Source: Streptomyces carminius (GTDB taxonomy: Bacteria > Actinomycetota > Actinomycetes > Streptomycetales > Streptomycetaceae). From it: 64,000 nt of DNA. The notes under the pieces were generated by a model that was given only the letters and a program-made list of their open reading frames with translations, was not told the origin of the DNA and ran no database searches. The position numbers and the translations under genes are program-made. Below are positions 35,119 through 43,081 of this stretch, piece by piece. Position 1 is the stretch's first letter. Each line of letters opens with the position of its first letter. Location: positions 1-64,000 of the forward strand of contig NZ_PGGW01000067.1 of assembly GCF_002794255.1 (NCBI RefSeq), given 5' to 3'.

Positions 35119-35433
35119 TGCCGCGTCGGCCGAGGTCTGCCCGGTGACGAGTCCCCGGGGCCGAGGAGCGGGGTCTCCCCGGGCCCCCCGGGGCGGAGGG
35201 GAAGCGATCGCAAGGCGGCAGGGAGCCGCATGCGGTCGGCCCTGCCCGGCCAACGCGGTGTGGGGGCACCTTCCGGCGGTAGCCGGGGAGGCGGTGAGCG
35301 GGGCGGATCCCGGCCGGCGCGGCACTGGGCGACACTGGACCTTCCGCACCGGTCCCGTCCGGCCCCGGGGACGCCGCGGCCGGGGCGGGCGGCCGCACAT
35401 CACGACAGCACACGGACACGAGGACAGGACTTC
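35119..35433. other. 315-bp gap between plsC and der with REP-like hairpin
   Basis: No gene is supported. It contains GCGATCGC (35205-35212) and, at about 35260-35292, a palindromic element starting TGGGGGCACCTTCC and ending GCCGGGGAGG. This resembles the dispersed Streptomyces repeat that begins GGGGGCACCTCCC. A related copy lies in the kinase gene at 59198-59233. The der promoter must be here, but no convincing -35/-10 pair was seen. Confidence 0.6.
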
Positions 35434-36903
35434 ATGAACGAGCAGGACCACATCGGCGACGAGCACGGGCACGGTGAGCTCGGCGCCGCCGAGTACGCGG
35501 AGTTCATGGAGCTCGCCGCGCAGGAGGGATTCGAGGCCGAGGAGGTCGAGGGAGTGCTCGGCGCGGCCGGGCACGGTCCGCTGCCCGTGCTGGCCGTCGT
35601 CGGCCGTCCGAACGTCGGCAAGTCGACTCTGGTCAACCGCATCATCGGCCGCCGCGAGGCTGTCGTGGAGGACCGCCCGGGCGTCACCCGGGACCGGGTC
35701 ACCTACGAGGCGGAGTGGGCCGGGCGCCGCTTCAAGGTGGTGGACACCGGCGGCTGGGAGCAGGACGTCCTCGGCATCGACGCCTCCGTGGCGGCCCAGG
35801 CCGAGTTCGCGATCGAGGCCGCCGACGCGGTGGTCCTCGTCGTGGACGCCACGGTCGGTGCGACCGACACCGACGAGGCCGTGGTCAAACTGCTGCGCAG
35901 GACGGGCAAGCCCGTGGTGCTGTGTGCCAACAAGGTGGACGGCCCCTCCGGGGAGGCCGACTCCGCGATGCTGTGGTCACTCGGCCTCGGCGAGCCCCAC
36001 CCGGTCTCCGCACTGCACGGCCGGGGCACCGGCGACCTGCTGGACGAGGTGCTGAAGGCGCTGCCCGAGGCCCCGCCGCAGACCTTCGGCGGCACGGTCG
36101 GCGGCCCCCGCCGGGTGGCGCTCATCGGCCGGCCCAACGTCGGCAAGTCGTCCCTGCTGAACAAGATCGCGGGAGAGGAGCGGGTGGTCGTCGACGCACT
36201 GGCGGGCACCACCCGCGACCCGGTGGACGAGCTGGTCGAACTCGGCGGGAAGACGTGGAAATTCGTCGACACCGCCGGTATCCGGCGCCGGGTCCACCTG
36301 GCGGAGGGCGCCGACTACTACGCCTCGCTGCGCACCGCCGCCGCCCTGGAGAAGGCCGAGGTCGCGGTCGTCCTCATCGACGTCAGTGAGCCGATCAGCG
36401 TGCAGGACACCCGCATCATCACGATGGCGGTCGACGCCGGGCGCGCGCTGGTCATCGCCTACAACAAGTGGGACACCATGGACGAGGAGCGCCGCTACTA
36501 CCTGGAGCGCGAGATCGAGACGGACCTGGTCCAGGTGCAGTGGGCGCCGCGGGTCAACGTCTCGGCGCGCACCGGGCGCCACATGGAGAAGCTGGTGCCG
36601 GCGATCGAGACCGCCCTGGCCGGCTGGGAGACCCGGGTGCCCACCGGCCGGCTGAACGCCTTCCTCGGCGAACTGGTGGCCGCCCACCCCCACCCCATCC
36701 GGGGCGGCAAGCAGCCGAGGATCCTCTTCGGCACCCAGGCGGGCACCCGCCCGCCGCGCTTCGTGCTGTTCGCCTCCGGCTTCCTGGAGGCGGGCTACCG
36801 CCGCTTCATCGAGCGGCGGCTGCGCGAGGAGTTCGGTTTCGAGGGCACACCGATCCACCTCTCGGTGCGGGTGCGCGAGAAGCGCGGCCGGAAGAAGAAG
36901 TAG
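35434..36903 (+). CDS. der: Ribosome-associated GTPase Der (EngA)
   Basis: A 489-aa tandem-GTPase needed for 50S ribosome assembly. Two G domains: G1 'GRPNVGKSTLVNRI' (about 58), G3 'VDTGGWE' and G4 'NKVDG' in the first; G1 'GRPNVGKSSLLNKI' (about 231), G3 'VDTAGI' and G4 'NKWD' in the second; then a KH-like RNA-binding domain (about 385-480) ending in a Lys/Arg-rich tail. The first 45 residues are an acidic extension usual in actinobacteria. ATG 35434 has AGGACAGGA upstream. Confidence 0.96.
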   Translation: MNEQDHIGDEHGHGELGAAEYAEFMELAAQEGFEAEEVEGVLGAAGHGPLPVLAVVGRPNVGKSTLVNRIIGRREAVVEDRPGVTRDRVTYEAEWAGRRFKVVDTGGWEQDVLGIDASVAAQAEFAIEAADAVVLVVDATVGATDTDEAVVKLLRRTGKPVVLCANKVDGPSGEADSAMLWSLGLGEPHPVSALHGRGTGDLLDEVLKALPEAPPQTFGGTVGGPRRVALIGRPNVGKSSLLNKIAGEERVVVDALAGTTRDPVDELVELGGKTWKFVDTAGIRRRVHLAEGADYYASLRTAAALEKAEVAVVLIDVSEPISVQDTRIITMAVDAGRALVIAYNKWDTMDEERRYYLEREIETDLVQVQWAPRVNVSARTGRHMEKLVPAIETALAGWETRVPTGRLNAFLGELVAAHPHPIRGGKQPRILFGTQAGTRPPRFVLFASGFLEAGYRRFIERRLREEFGFEGTPIHLSVRVREKRGRKKK

Positions 36904-36984
36904 CCGGGGAGCGGGCCGGCCCGGCCCGGCGGCGGACGACCGGCCCGGCCCGGCCTGCCCGCGGGAGGCGGGTCACCGGCCGGG

Positions 36985-37224
36985 TCACCGCTCGTAGCGG
37001 CGGCCGTCCCGCGGTGCGGGCGGCAGGGCGGGGAGGCGGCCACCGCCGTGCCGCCCGCCGTCCCAGCGGGCCGTACCGGTGCCGAAACCCGTGAACCGCA
37101 GCTCCTCCTCGCCGGTCCGGTCCCCGGGCAGGGCCCGGAACAGCCGCCGGTACTCGGCGCACAGCGAGTCGTAGATCGGGGTGGCCGACCAGTGGCCCGA
37201 CATGGGCTCGTGCGGGGGGCGCAT
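36985..37224 (-). CDS. Conserved small protein of unknown function
   Basis: A 79-aa protein. The N-terminal half 'WSATPIYDSLCAEYRRLFRALPGDRTGEEE' (described in parts: aromatic TPIYDSLCAEYRRLFRALPG helix) looks like a conserved amphipathic segment, and 'LRFTGFGTG' follows; the C-terminal 25 residues are Gly/Pro/Arg-rich. From memory, Streptomyces genomes carry similar short proteins annotated as hypothetical. ATG 37224 is used; ATG 37203 (MSGHW) is possible. It is convergent with der; the spacer 36904-36984 is rich in CCGG repeats that can fold. Confidence 0.65.
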   Translation of the reverse strand: MRPPHEPMSGHWSATPIYDSLCAEYRRLFRALPGDRTGEEELRFTGFGTGTARWDGGRHGGGRLPALPPAPRDGRRYER

Positions 37225-37349
37225 CCCCGGAATCCGCCCGCGGTCGAGATGCGGGCGGTGGGCGCGGGAGGGTTCGTAAGGCTGCACACCACTGCCAACG
37301 ACCGCGCGGCCCGGCGGATGCGGGGCCGCGCGGGGGAAACAGCCGGCGG

Positions 37350-38213
37350 TCAGGAGCCCGTCACCGGCATGGCGGCGGCCACCAGCACGCCCTGTGCCGC
37401 CGCCTTCTCCAGCGCCTCGCGCAGCAGGTCCTCGCGCGGCTGCTGGCCGATGGCGCCCACCGGGGCGGCGTAGACGAGGACGGTACGGGTCCGGTGGGCC
37501 GCCGTCCGCCACTCGTCGGTGACCGGCAGCGGCTGGTGCGCCTGCCACCAGGAGGTGGGCCGCCCGCCCGCGACACCGGGCTGGAGGATGGCGTGCAGCC
37601 GTCCCATGGCGAGCAGGACGGACCAGCCGGTGACCGGGAGCGGCGCCCGGGCGACGTCCTCGACGGGCAGGAAGCCCTGTTCGGCCAGCAGCGGCAGGAA
37701 ATCGTCCCCGGAACCCCCGGAACCGGGCCGGGCGATCGGCGCGGTGGGCTCGATGACGAGCGCCGGGTGGAGCTGGTCGTCGATGAGCACCTGACCGCAG
37801 GTGACACCCAGGACGGCCGGCCGGGGCGCGGACTCGCCGCGGCCCGCCGCGGGGTCGGCCGTCCGGCCGGACGCGGAGTCGGGAGCGGCGGCCTGGGAGG
37901 GGATGCCCGGAGCGTCCGGGACACCGGCCTTCCGCCGTCCCCCGGCGAAGGTGCGTACCGCGTCCTGGAGTTGTTCCTCGGAGACGGCGATGACCTGGGA
38001 AGGGACGCAGCTCGCGTGGGCGAAGGCGAGTACGGCCGTCTCCTCGCCCACGAAGAGCACGGTGCTGGTGCGTTCCTGCTCGATGTCGCCCGGGGCGCGG
38101 CAGGAGGTGCAGTCGTAGGTGTCGGGGGCGCTGTCACCGGCGAGCAGCCGGGCGGCCTCCTCGTCGCCGATCTCGGCGCGGACGTCGTCGCTGACATCGA
38201 GCATGGGGGACAC
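37350..38213 (-). CDS. Conserved hypothetical protein with CxxC motif
   Basis: A 287-aa protein, not recognised as a known family. It opens 'MLDVSDDVRAEIGDEEAARLL' (landmark only: DDVRAEIGDEEA), has a CTSC motif near residue 36-39 that could be part of a metal or redox site, a disordered Pro/Ala region (about 100-135), and a C-terminal alpha/beta part 'TGWSVLLAMGRLHAILQPG' and 'TVLVYAAPVGAIGQQP'. No signal peptide. GTG 38213 has AGGAG 7 nt upstream. It is conserved in streptomycetes as far as I recall, but no function is known. Confidence 0.78.
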   Translation of the reverse strand: MSPMLDVSDDVRAEIGDEEAARLLAGDSAPDTYDCTSCRAPGDIEQERTSTVLFVGEETAVLAFAHASCVPSQVIAVSEEQLQDAVRTFAGGRRKAGVPDAPGIPSQAAAPDSASGRTADPAAGRGESAPRPAVLGVTCGQVLIDDQLHPALVIEPTAPIARPGSGGSGDDFLPLLAEQGFLPVEDVARAPLPVTGWSVLLAMGRLHAILQPGVAGGRPTSWWQAHQPLPVTDEWRTAAHRTRTVLVYAAPVGAIGQQPREDLLREALEKAAAQGVLVAAAMPVTGS

Positions 38214-38812
38214 GGGCGGACTCCTGGCGGTCGGTTCTGGTTCCCGTGAACAACGGTTGACCGGGGGCGGTGGTCACGTACCGGGGGGAGCGGGAGCGGC
38301 CCGGTGGATGCGCGCGGCGAGATGTGCGCCGGTCCGTATGACGCCCCGCCAGGGCCCGGGCGGGGGAGGGGAGTCGGCGGGGTGCACGGTCGCGGCGAGG
38401 GAGACCGGCCGGGCACCGGGGGCGATTTCCGGACAAGAGCCGCTCCCCGGTGGCGGCCGGCGGACTCCGGGCCGTTCCGCCGCCCGCGCCGGTCGCCGCG
38501 CGACCGGTTCCCGCTGCCGCCGCCCGCCGGGGCCCGGGCGGCGGCAGCGGCCCGGGGCGGTACGCGTCCCGGTGCGGAAAGTCGGGGGACACGCCCGGGC
38601 CATCGGCTGCGGAACCGGGTGTTCCGGGGCATTCTGGGGTGGCCGGATCGGCCGCCGAGTTCCCTGGCTCTGCCCACAATGGCCGGGGGACCCGGGGACG
38701 GAGCGACCGCTGAGTCAACCTTCGGCGAACACCAGGTGTCTTTCCGGGAGGGACACGACCACCATCAGCAGGGGCGGCCTGCTGCCGCGACTTCCGTGGG
38801 ACACGGAGACGA
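38214..38812. other. 599-bp gap upstream of the glycosyltransferase gene
   Basis: No gene is supported; the open frames here are GC-rich shadows. A plus-strand TTGACC (38257-38262) with TACCGG (38279-38284, 16-bp spacer) is a weak promoter candidate. CACAAT near 38679 is another possible -10. The ribosome binding site GGAG (38805-38808) of the next gene is at its end. Confidence 0.5.
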
Positions 38813-40093
38813 ATGCATATCTCTTTTCTACTGCACCACGGGTACGGCATCGGCGGAACGATCCGTACCACGTTCAATCTCGCGAGTGCGCTCGCCGAGC
38901 AACACGACGTGGAGATCGTCTCGGTGTTCCGGCACCGGGACCGGCCCGTCTTCGACCTCGGGCCCGGGGTGCGTCTGCGACATCTGGTCGACATGCGCAG
39001 ACACAGCCCCGACTACGTCGGTGCCGACCCCGAGCACGCCCGGCCGAGCCGGCTGTTCCCGGACACCGACGGCAACCACCGCAAGTACAGCGCGCTCACC
39101 GACCGCCGGATCACCCGGCATCTGGCCACCACCGGCGCGGACGTGGTCGTCGGCACCCGGCCGGGCCTCAACACGATGATCGCGCTGCGCACCCCCCGGG
39201 GTCCGGTGCGGGTCGGCCAGGAGCACCTGACGCTGGCCACCCACTCGCGCGGTCTGCGGGCCACCCTGCGCGGTGCCTATCCGCGGCTGGACGCCCTCAC
39301 CACCGTCACCGAGGCCGACGCCCGCGACTACCGGCGCATGATGCGACTGCCCGGCGTACGGGTGCAGTCGGTGCCGAACGGGGTGCCGGCTCCGCACGTG
39401 AAGCCCGCCGACGGTGTCGGCAAGTGGGTGATCGCCGCCGGGCGGCTGGCCCCGGCCAAGCGTTACGACGTGCTGCTGAGGGCCTTCGCCAAGGTCGTCG
39501 CCCAGCGGCCCGACTGGCGGCTGCGGCTCTACGGCGGCGGCCGCGAGGAGGCGAAGCTGCGCGCCCTGGTGGAGAAGCTGGGCCTGTACAACCACGTGTT
39601 CCTGATGGGACCGGTCCACCCGATCGAATCCGAGTGGATCAAGGGCTCGGTCGCCGCCGTCACCTCCAGCCTGGAGTCCTTCGGCATGACGATCGTCGAG
39701 GCCATGGGCTGCGGGCTGCCGGTCGTGGCCACGGCCTGCCCGCACGGGCCGGGCGAGATCATCACCGACGGGGTGGACGGCCGCCTGGTGCCCACCGGGG
39801 ACGTGACCGCCATCGCCGGAGCACTGCTGGAACTGATCGGCGACGAGGAACTGCGGCGGCGGATGGCGGGCGCCGCGATCGAGTCCTCCGCACGCTACGA
39901 CCCGGCGCGGATCGGCGAGATCTACTCCTCGCTCTTCGCCGACCTGGTCGCGCGCGGCGGACGGAGCCGCCGGGGCAGGCTGCGCGTCTCCCTGCACCGC
40001 ACCCGGGGAGCCCTGCTCGGCGGGGCGTACGCCACCACGTACACCGCCGCCCGTACCTGCCAGGCCGCCCTGAGGAGAGGAGGGACCGCATGA
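38813..40093 (+). CDS. Family 4-type glycosyltransferase
   Basis: A 426-aa GT-B glycosyltransferase. N-terminal Rossmann domain starts 'MHISFLLHHGYGIGGTIRTT', with the Gly-rich acceptor loop; C-terminal domain has 'VIAAGRLAPAKRYDVLLRAF', 'LRLYGGGREEAKLRAL' and the donor-binding EX7E motif in 'GMTIVEAMGCGLPVVATACP', residues about 283-300. Such enzymes add a sugar to a surface glycan, lipid or teichoic-acid-like polymer; donor and acceptor unknown. ATG 38813 with GGAG just upstream. The stop overlaps the next ORF (ATGA), so the two act as a pair. The C-terminus is basic. Confidence 0.9.
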   Translation: MHISFLLHHGYGIGGTIRTTFNLASALAEQHDVEIVSVFRHRDRPVFDLGPGVRLRHLVDMRRHSPDYVGADPEHARPSRLFPDTDGNHRKYSALTDRRITRHLATTGADVVVGTRPGLNTMIALRTPRGPVRVGQEHLTLATHSRGLRATLRGAYPRLDALTTVTEADARDYRRMMRLPGVRVQSVPNGVPAPHVKPADGVGKWVIAAGRLAPAKRYDVLLRAFAKVVAQRPDWRLRLYGGGREEAKLRALVEKLGLYNHVFLMGPVHPIESEWIKGSVAAVTSSLESFGMTIVEAMGCGLPVVATACPHGPGEIITDGVDGRLVPTGDVTAIAGALLELIGDEELRRRMAGAAIESSARYDPARIGEIYSSLFADLVARGGRSRRGRLRVSLHRTRGALLGGAYATTYTAARTCQAALRRGGTA

Positions 40094-41052
40094 CCGCGAC
40101 CACCCGCAGCCCCGCCGGCACGCCCGGCGCCCCCGGCAGCCCCGGAGTGACGGCGCCGCGAGCCGACTGCACGGCGGACGGCGAGGGCCGCATCGGCTTC
40201 GACGTCACCCTGCCCGGTACCGCGGAGGGCTGGGACGCAGCCCTGCTGCTGCGGCTGCGCGAGTCCGACCCGGAGGAGACGGTACGGCTGCCGCTCGTAC
40301 CGCTTCCCGGCGGCTCCGACGGCTCCGGTGACCCGGCCGGTTCCGCGTGTTCCGGCGCCCCCGGCGCCACGGTGCTGCGTGCCACCCTGTCCGGCACGAC
40401 GCGGCTGGCCGAGGGGCGCTGGGACGTCTTCCTGGTGCTCGACGGGGGCACGCCGCAGCGGCTGCCGGCCGGCTGCTACGACCTGCGCGCGCTGGTCGAC
40501 CAGGTCCCGCCCGCCGACCGGACCCGGCTGGAGGTGCGCGTCCCGTACACCACCAAGTACGGCAACATCTCGGTCCGTACCTGGCTGCGCGGACCGCACG
40601 CCGAGGTGGGCGAAGTCTGGCCCGCGGACGGCGGCATGACCCTGCACGGACGGCTGTACGGTGCCGAACTCACCTCCGGAGCACGGCTGGAGGCCCGTCC
40701 CCGGGGTGCCGTCGGACGGCTCGTCACCGCACCGGTGGACCGGCAGGGCACGGCGGACTTCACGGCGCGGCTGGCCTACGGCGAGCTGCTCCGGGAGCCC
40801 GGCGCGGGGGACGAGTGGGAGCTGTGGCTGCGGCCCGGCGCGGACGCCGGGCCGGTGCGCGTCGCCCGGATCCTCGACGACATCATCGACAAGCACGAGG
40901 TCATCCGCTATCCGGCCCGGCCCGTACCCGTCCCGGAGTCCGGCGAGGGCGGGGAGACCGCCGGCGGCGGGACGGTACGGGCCCGCCCGTACTACACCGG
41001 CACCAACGACCTGTCGGTGCGGCTGGAGCGGACGGCCCCGAAAGCTCCCTGA
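40090..41052 (+). CDS. Beta-rich protein paired with the glycosyltransferase
   Basis: A 320-aa protein of unknown function. After a 25-residue low-complexity start it is rich in short beta strands ('GFDVTLPG', 'RLEVRVPYTTKYGNISVRTW', 'LHGRLYGAEL'), suggesting two or three beta-sandwich domains and no membrane segment. Relatives beside glycosyltransferases are sometimes labelled 'transferase' without evidence. It overlaps the glycosyltransferase by 4 nt, with AGGAGGG upstream, so it is cotranslated. A role in binding or presenting the glycan acceptor is a guess. Confidence 0.75.
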   Translation: MTATTRSPAGTPGAPGSPGVTAPRADCTADGEGRIGFDVTLPGTAEGWDAALLLRLRESDPEETVRLPLVPLPGGSDGSGDPAGSACSGAPGATVLRATLSGTTRLAEGRWDVFLVLDGGTPQRLPAGCYDLRALVDQVPPADRTRLEVRVPYTTKYGNISVRTWLRGPHAEVGEVWPADGGMTLHGRLYGAELTSGARLEARPRGAVGRLVTAPVDRQGTADFTARLAYGELLREPGAGDEWELWLRPGADAGPVRVARILDDIIDKHEVIRYPARPVPVPESGEGGETAGGGTVRARPYYTGTNDLSVRLERTAPKAP

Positions 41053-41132
41053 CGGGGCCTCGGGTCCCGGGCGGGAAGACGCCCGTGTGGGGCCGCCGTT
41101 CCCGGGCACCAGTACGGACGGAGGTGTGAGGC

Positions 41133-41303
41133 ATGGCTCCTTGGCTGCTCGTACTGCTGCTGGTCCTGCTGCTCTTCGGTGCGGGGTTCGCACTCGACGT
41201 GCTGTGGTGGATCGCCGTCGTGGTGCTCGTGGTGTGGCTGCTCGGATTCCTGTTCCGCTCCACGGGAACAGGCGGGGCGAGGTCCCGCTGGTACCGCTGG
41301 TAG
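41133..41303 (+). CDS. 56-aa hydrophobic membrane protein (lmo0937/DUF5670-like)
   Basis: A very short ORF below usual size cut-offs. Two hydrophobic helices (about 3-20 and 23-42), the second rich in Val/Leu/Trp ('LWWIAVVVLVVWLLGFLF'), then a Gly/Arg tail ending WYRW. This resembles the widespread 'lmo0937 family' small membrane proteins, which often respond to envelope stress; function unknown. GGAGGT lies 7 nt before ATG 41133, supporting translation. Confidence 0.8.
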   Translation: MAPWLLVLLLVLLLFGAGFALDVLWWIAVVVLVVWLLGFLFRSTGTGGARSRWYRW

Positions 41304-41391
41304 GGGAGAAACCGCCGGAGACGTCCGCGGGGCGCCCTCCGGGGCGCCTCGCGGACCACTGCTGTCCGCAAGCGGTGGCAGACTCACCGCC

Positions 41392-42375
41392 ATGATGGAG
41401 ACCTCGGCGCGTCTGCTGCGTCTGCTGTCCCTGCTCCAGGCCCACCGCGAGTGGTCCGGCACCGAGCTGGCCGACCGGCTCGCGGTGACCCCGCGGACCG
41501 TGCGCCGCGACATCGGCCGGCTGCGGGAGCTGGGCTACCCCGTGCACTCCACCACCGGCACGGCCGGCGGTTACCGGCTCGGGGCCGGCGCCCAGCTGCC
41601 GCCCCTGCTGCTGGACGACGACGAGGCCGTGGCCGTCGCCGTCGGTCTGCGCACGGCCGCGGGCAACGCGGTGGAGGGCATCGAGGAGTCCTCGGTGCGC
41701 GCGCTGGCCAAACTGGAGCAGGTGCTCCCGCACCGGCTGCGCCGCCGGGTGGCCGCGCTCACCGCCTTCACCGACCCGCTCGGCGGCCGCCGGGGGCCGA
41801 CCGTCGACGTGGACACCATCACCGAGCTGGCGCACGCCTGCCGCGACCACCAGGAGGTGCGTTTCGCCTACCGGGGGCACGACGGCGCGGAGTCCCGGCG
41901 CGGCGTCGAGCCGTACCGCCTGGTGTGCAGCAGCCACCGCTGGTACCTGGTGGCCTGGGACACCGGCCGTGCCGACTGGCGTACCTTCCGCGCCGACCGC
42001 ATCACCCTGACGCCTCCGCACGGCCCGCGCTTCACCCCGCGCGAGCCGCCCGCCGAGGACTGGGCGGCGTATGTCTCCCGGGGCATCTCCACCGGGGCGT
42101 ACGCACACCGGGCCACCGTGCTGCTGTACGCCCCGGCCGACCGGGTGGCCGAGCGGATCCCGCCCACGGTGGGAGTGCTGGAGCCGGCCGGCGCGGACCG
42201 TTGTCTGCTGCGCACCGGCGCGCACGGCCTGGAGGAACTGGCCTTCCACATCGTGACGCTGGGCTTCGACTTCGAGGTGCGTGCCCCCGCCGAACTGAAC
42301 GACCACATCAGCTCGCTCGGGAACCGCCTCGTCCGGGCCGCGGCGGCGGCCCGGGAGGGCGGGGGAACGGGCTGA
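41392..42375 (+). CDS. WYL-domain (YafY-type) transcriptional regulator
   Basis: A 327-aa regulator: N-terminal DeoR-like winged helix ('LLSLLQAHREWSGTELADRL ... TPRTVRRDIGRLRELGYPV', residues 8-52), then a WYL domain (about 145-240) with 'SSHRWYLVAWDTGRADWRTF' and a WCX C-terminal part. WYL proteins bind nucleic acid or nucleotide ligands and act in DNA damage and other stress control. CAGACT ends 7 nt before ATG 41392 and there is no Shine-Dalgarno, so it may be leaderless. The target is unknown; no obvious partner gene is adjacent. Confidence 0.92.
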   Translation: MMETSARLLRLLSLLQAHREWSGTELADRLAVTPRTVRRDIGRLRELGYPVHSTTGTAGGYRLGAGAQLPPLLLDDDEAVAVAVGLRTAAGNAVEGIEESSVRALAKLEQVLPHRLRRRVAALTAFTDPLGGRRGPTVDVDTITELAHACRDHQEVRFAYRGHDGAESRRGVEPYRLVCSSHRWYLVAWDTGRADWRTFRADRITLTPPHGPRFTPREPPAEDWAAYVSRGISTGAYAHRATVLLYAPADRVAERIPPTVGVLEPAGADRCLLRTGAHGLEELAFHIVTLGFDFEVRAPAELNDHISSLGNRLVRAAAAAREGGGTG

Positions 42376-42774
42376 GGGACGGGTGGGGGACCCGGGGGTA
42401 CCGGAAGGCACGAGGAGGCGCCGGCCACCCTCCACCGCTTCCTTGCTGTCGTTGCCACTCTTCTCCGCCATGGGCTCCGCCCGGACCCGGACACCCGTGG
42501 GACCGGGGCCGGACATGCGGCTGCCGGAGGAGAACTGAGACGTTGTGGAGAATCTCGTGGCCACGGCCGACGTACGGGGACCGACTGGTTTCCCGGTTCT
42601 CCCCCCGGGAGAAACGAGAAGCATTTTCCGTTGATTTACCTGTGCCCCAAAGGGCGTTCCCGGGGAGCCGCCGGCAACGGCGGCAGGACTCCGGAGCGTT
42701 GTGACACGAGTGTGACGGCGCCACGACCCGGCCGGAACTTCCGGCTGCCGGGGCTTCACCGTACGGTGGCTGCC
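42376..42774. other. 399-bp gap with hairpin and leaderless promoter
   Basis: No gene is supported. TTCTCCC-CCC-GGGAGAA (42597-42613) is a small perfect hairpin followed by the AT-rich stretch 42614-42640, possibly a terminator or operator. TACGGT (42762-42767) ends 7 nt before ATG 42775 and is the likely -10 of the next gene. Confidence 0.5.
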
Positions 42775-42990
42775 ATGGCACCGGTACCCACACCTCCGCG
42801 CACCCCGGACGACGACCCCGAGACCTATGTCGGACTCGACGTCCGGGCCGCCGAACAGCAGGCCCACGACCGCGGCTGGACCACCGTGCGGACTCTTCCG
42901 CCGGACGCGGTCATCACCATGGAGTACGTGGCCGGACGGCTGAACTTCACCGTCCGGGACGGCAGCGTCGTCCGCAGCTGGAAGGGCTGA
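42775..42990 (+). CDS. Peptidase inhibitor I78 family-like protein
   Basis: A 71-aa protein. 'TYVGLDVRAAEQQAHDRGWTTVRTLPPDAVITMEYVAGRLNF' (in parts: VGLDVRAAEQQAHDRGW, VRTLPP, ITMEY, RLNF) matches the potato-inhibitor-I-like I78 fold and its reactive-site loop region. It has no signal peptide, so an intracellular role is more likely than control of the secreted proteases encoded 7 kb away. TACGGT 7 nt upstream of the ATG and no ribosome binding site suggest a leaderless mRNA. Confidence 0.78.
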   Translation: MAPVPTPPRTPDDDPETYVGLDVRAAEQQAHDRGWTTVRTLPPDAVITMEYVAGRLNFTVRDGSVVRSWKG

Positions 42991-43081
42991 GGCCGGCCGG
43001 CACCGGCTCGTCCGGGGGCGAAGGGGACCGCCGCGGCCGGTCCGTCCACCTCCCGTGCCCGGGAGGTGGCCTGAGCCGGTG

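Noticed and set aside
35119..35433. A possible tRNA or other structured RNA before der
   Set aside because: No cloverleaf could be drawn and no conserved TPsiC or anticodon segments were seen; the structure is better explained by a REP-like hairpin.
42775..42990. The I78-like protein as the inhibitor of the two secreted proteases
   Set aside because: It has no signal peptide and is 7 kb away, so it would not meet the exported proteases; an intracellular role is more likely.
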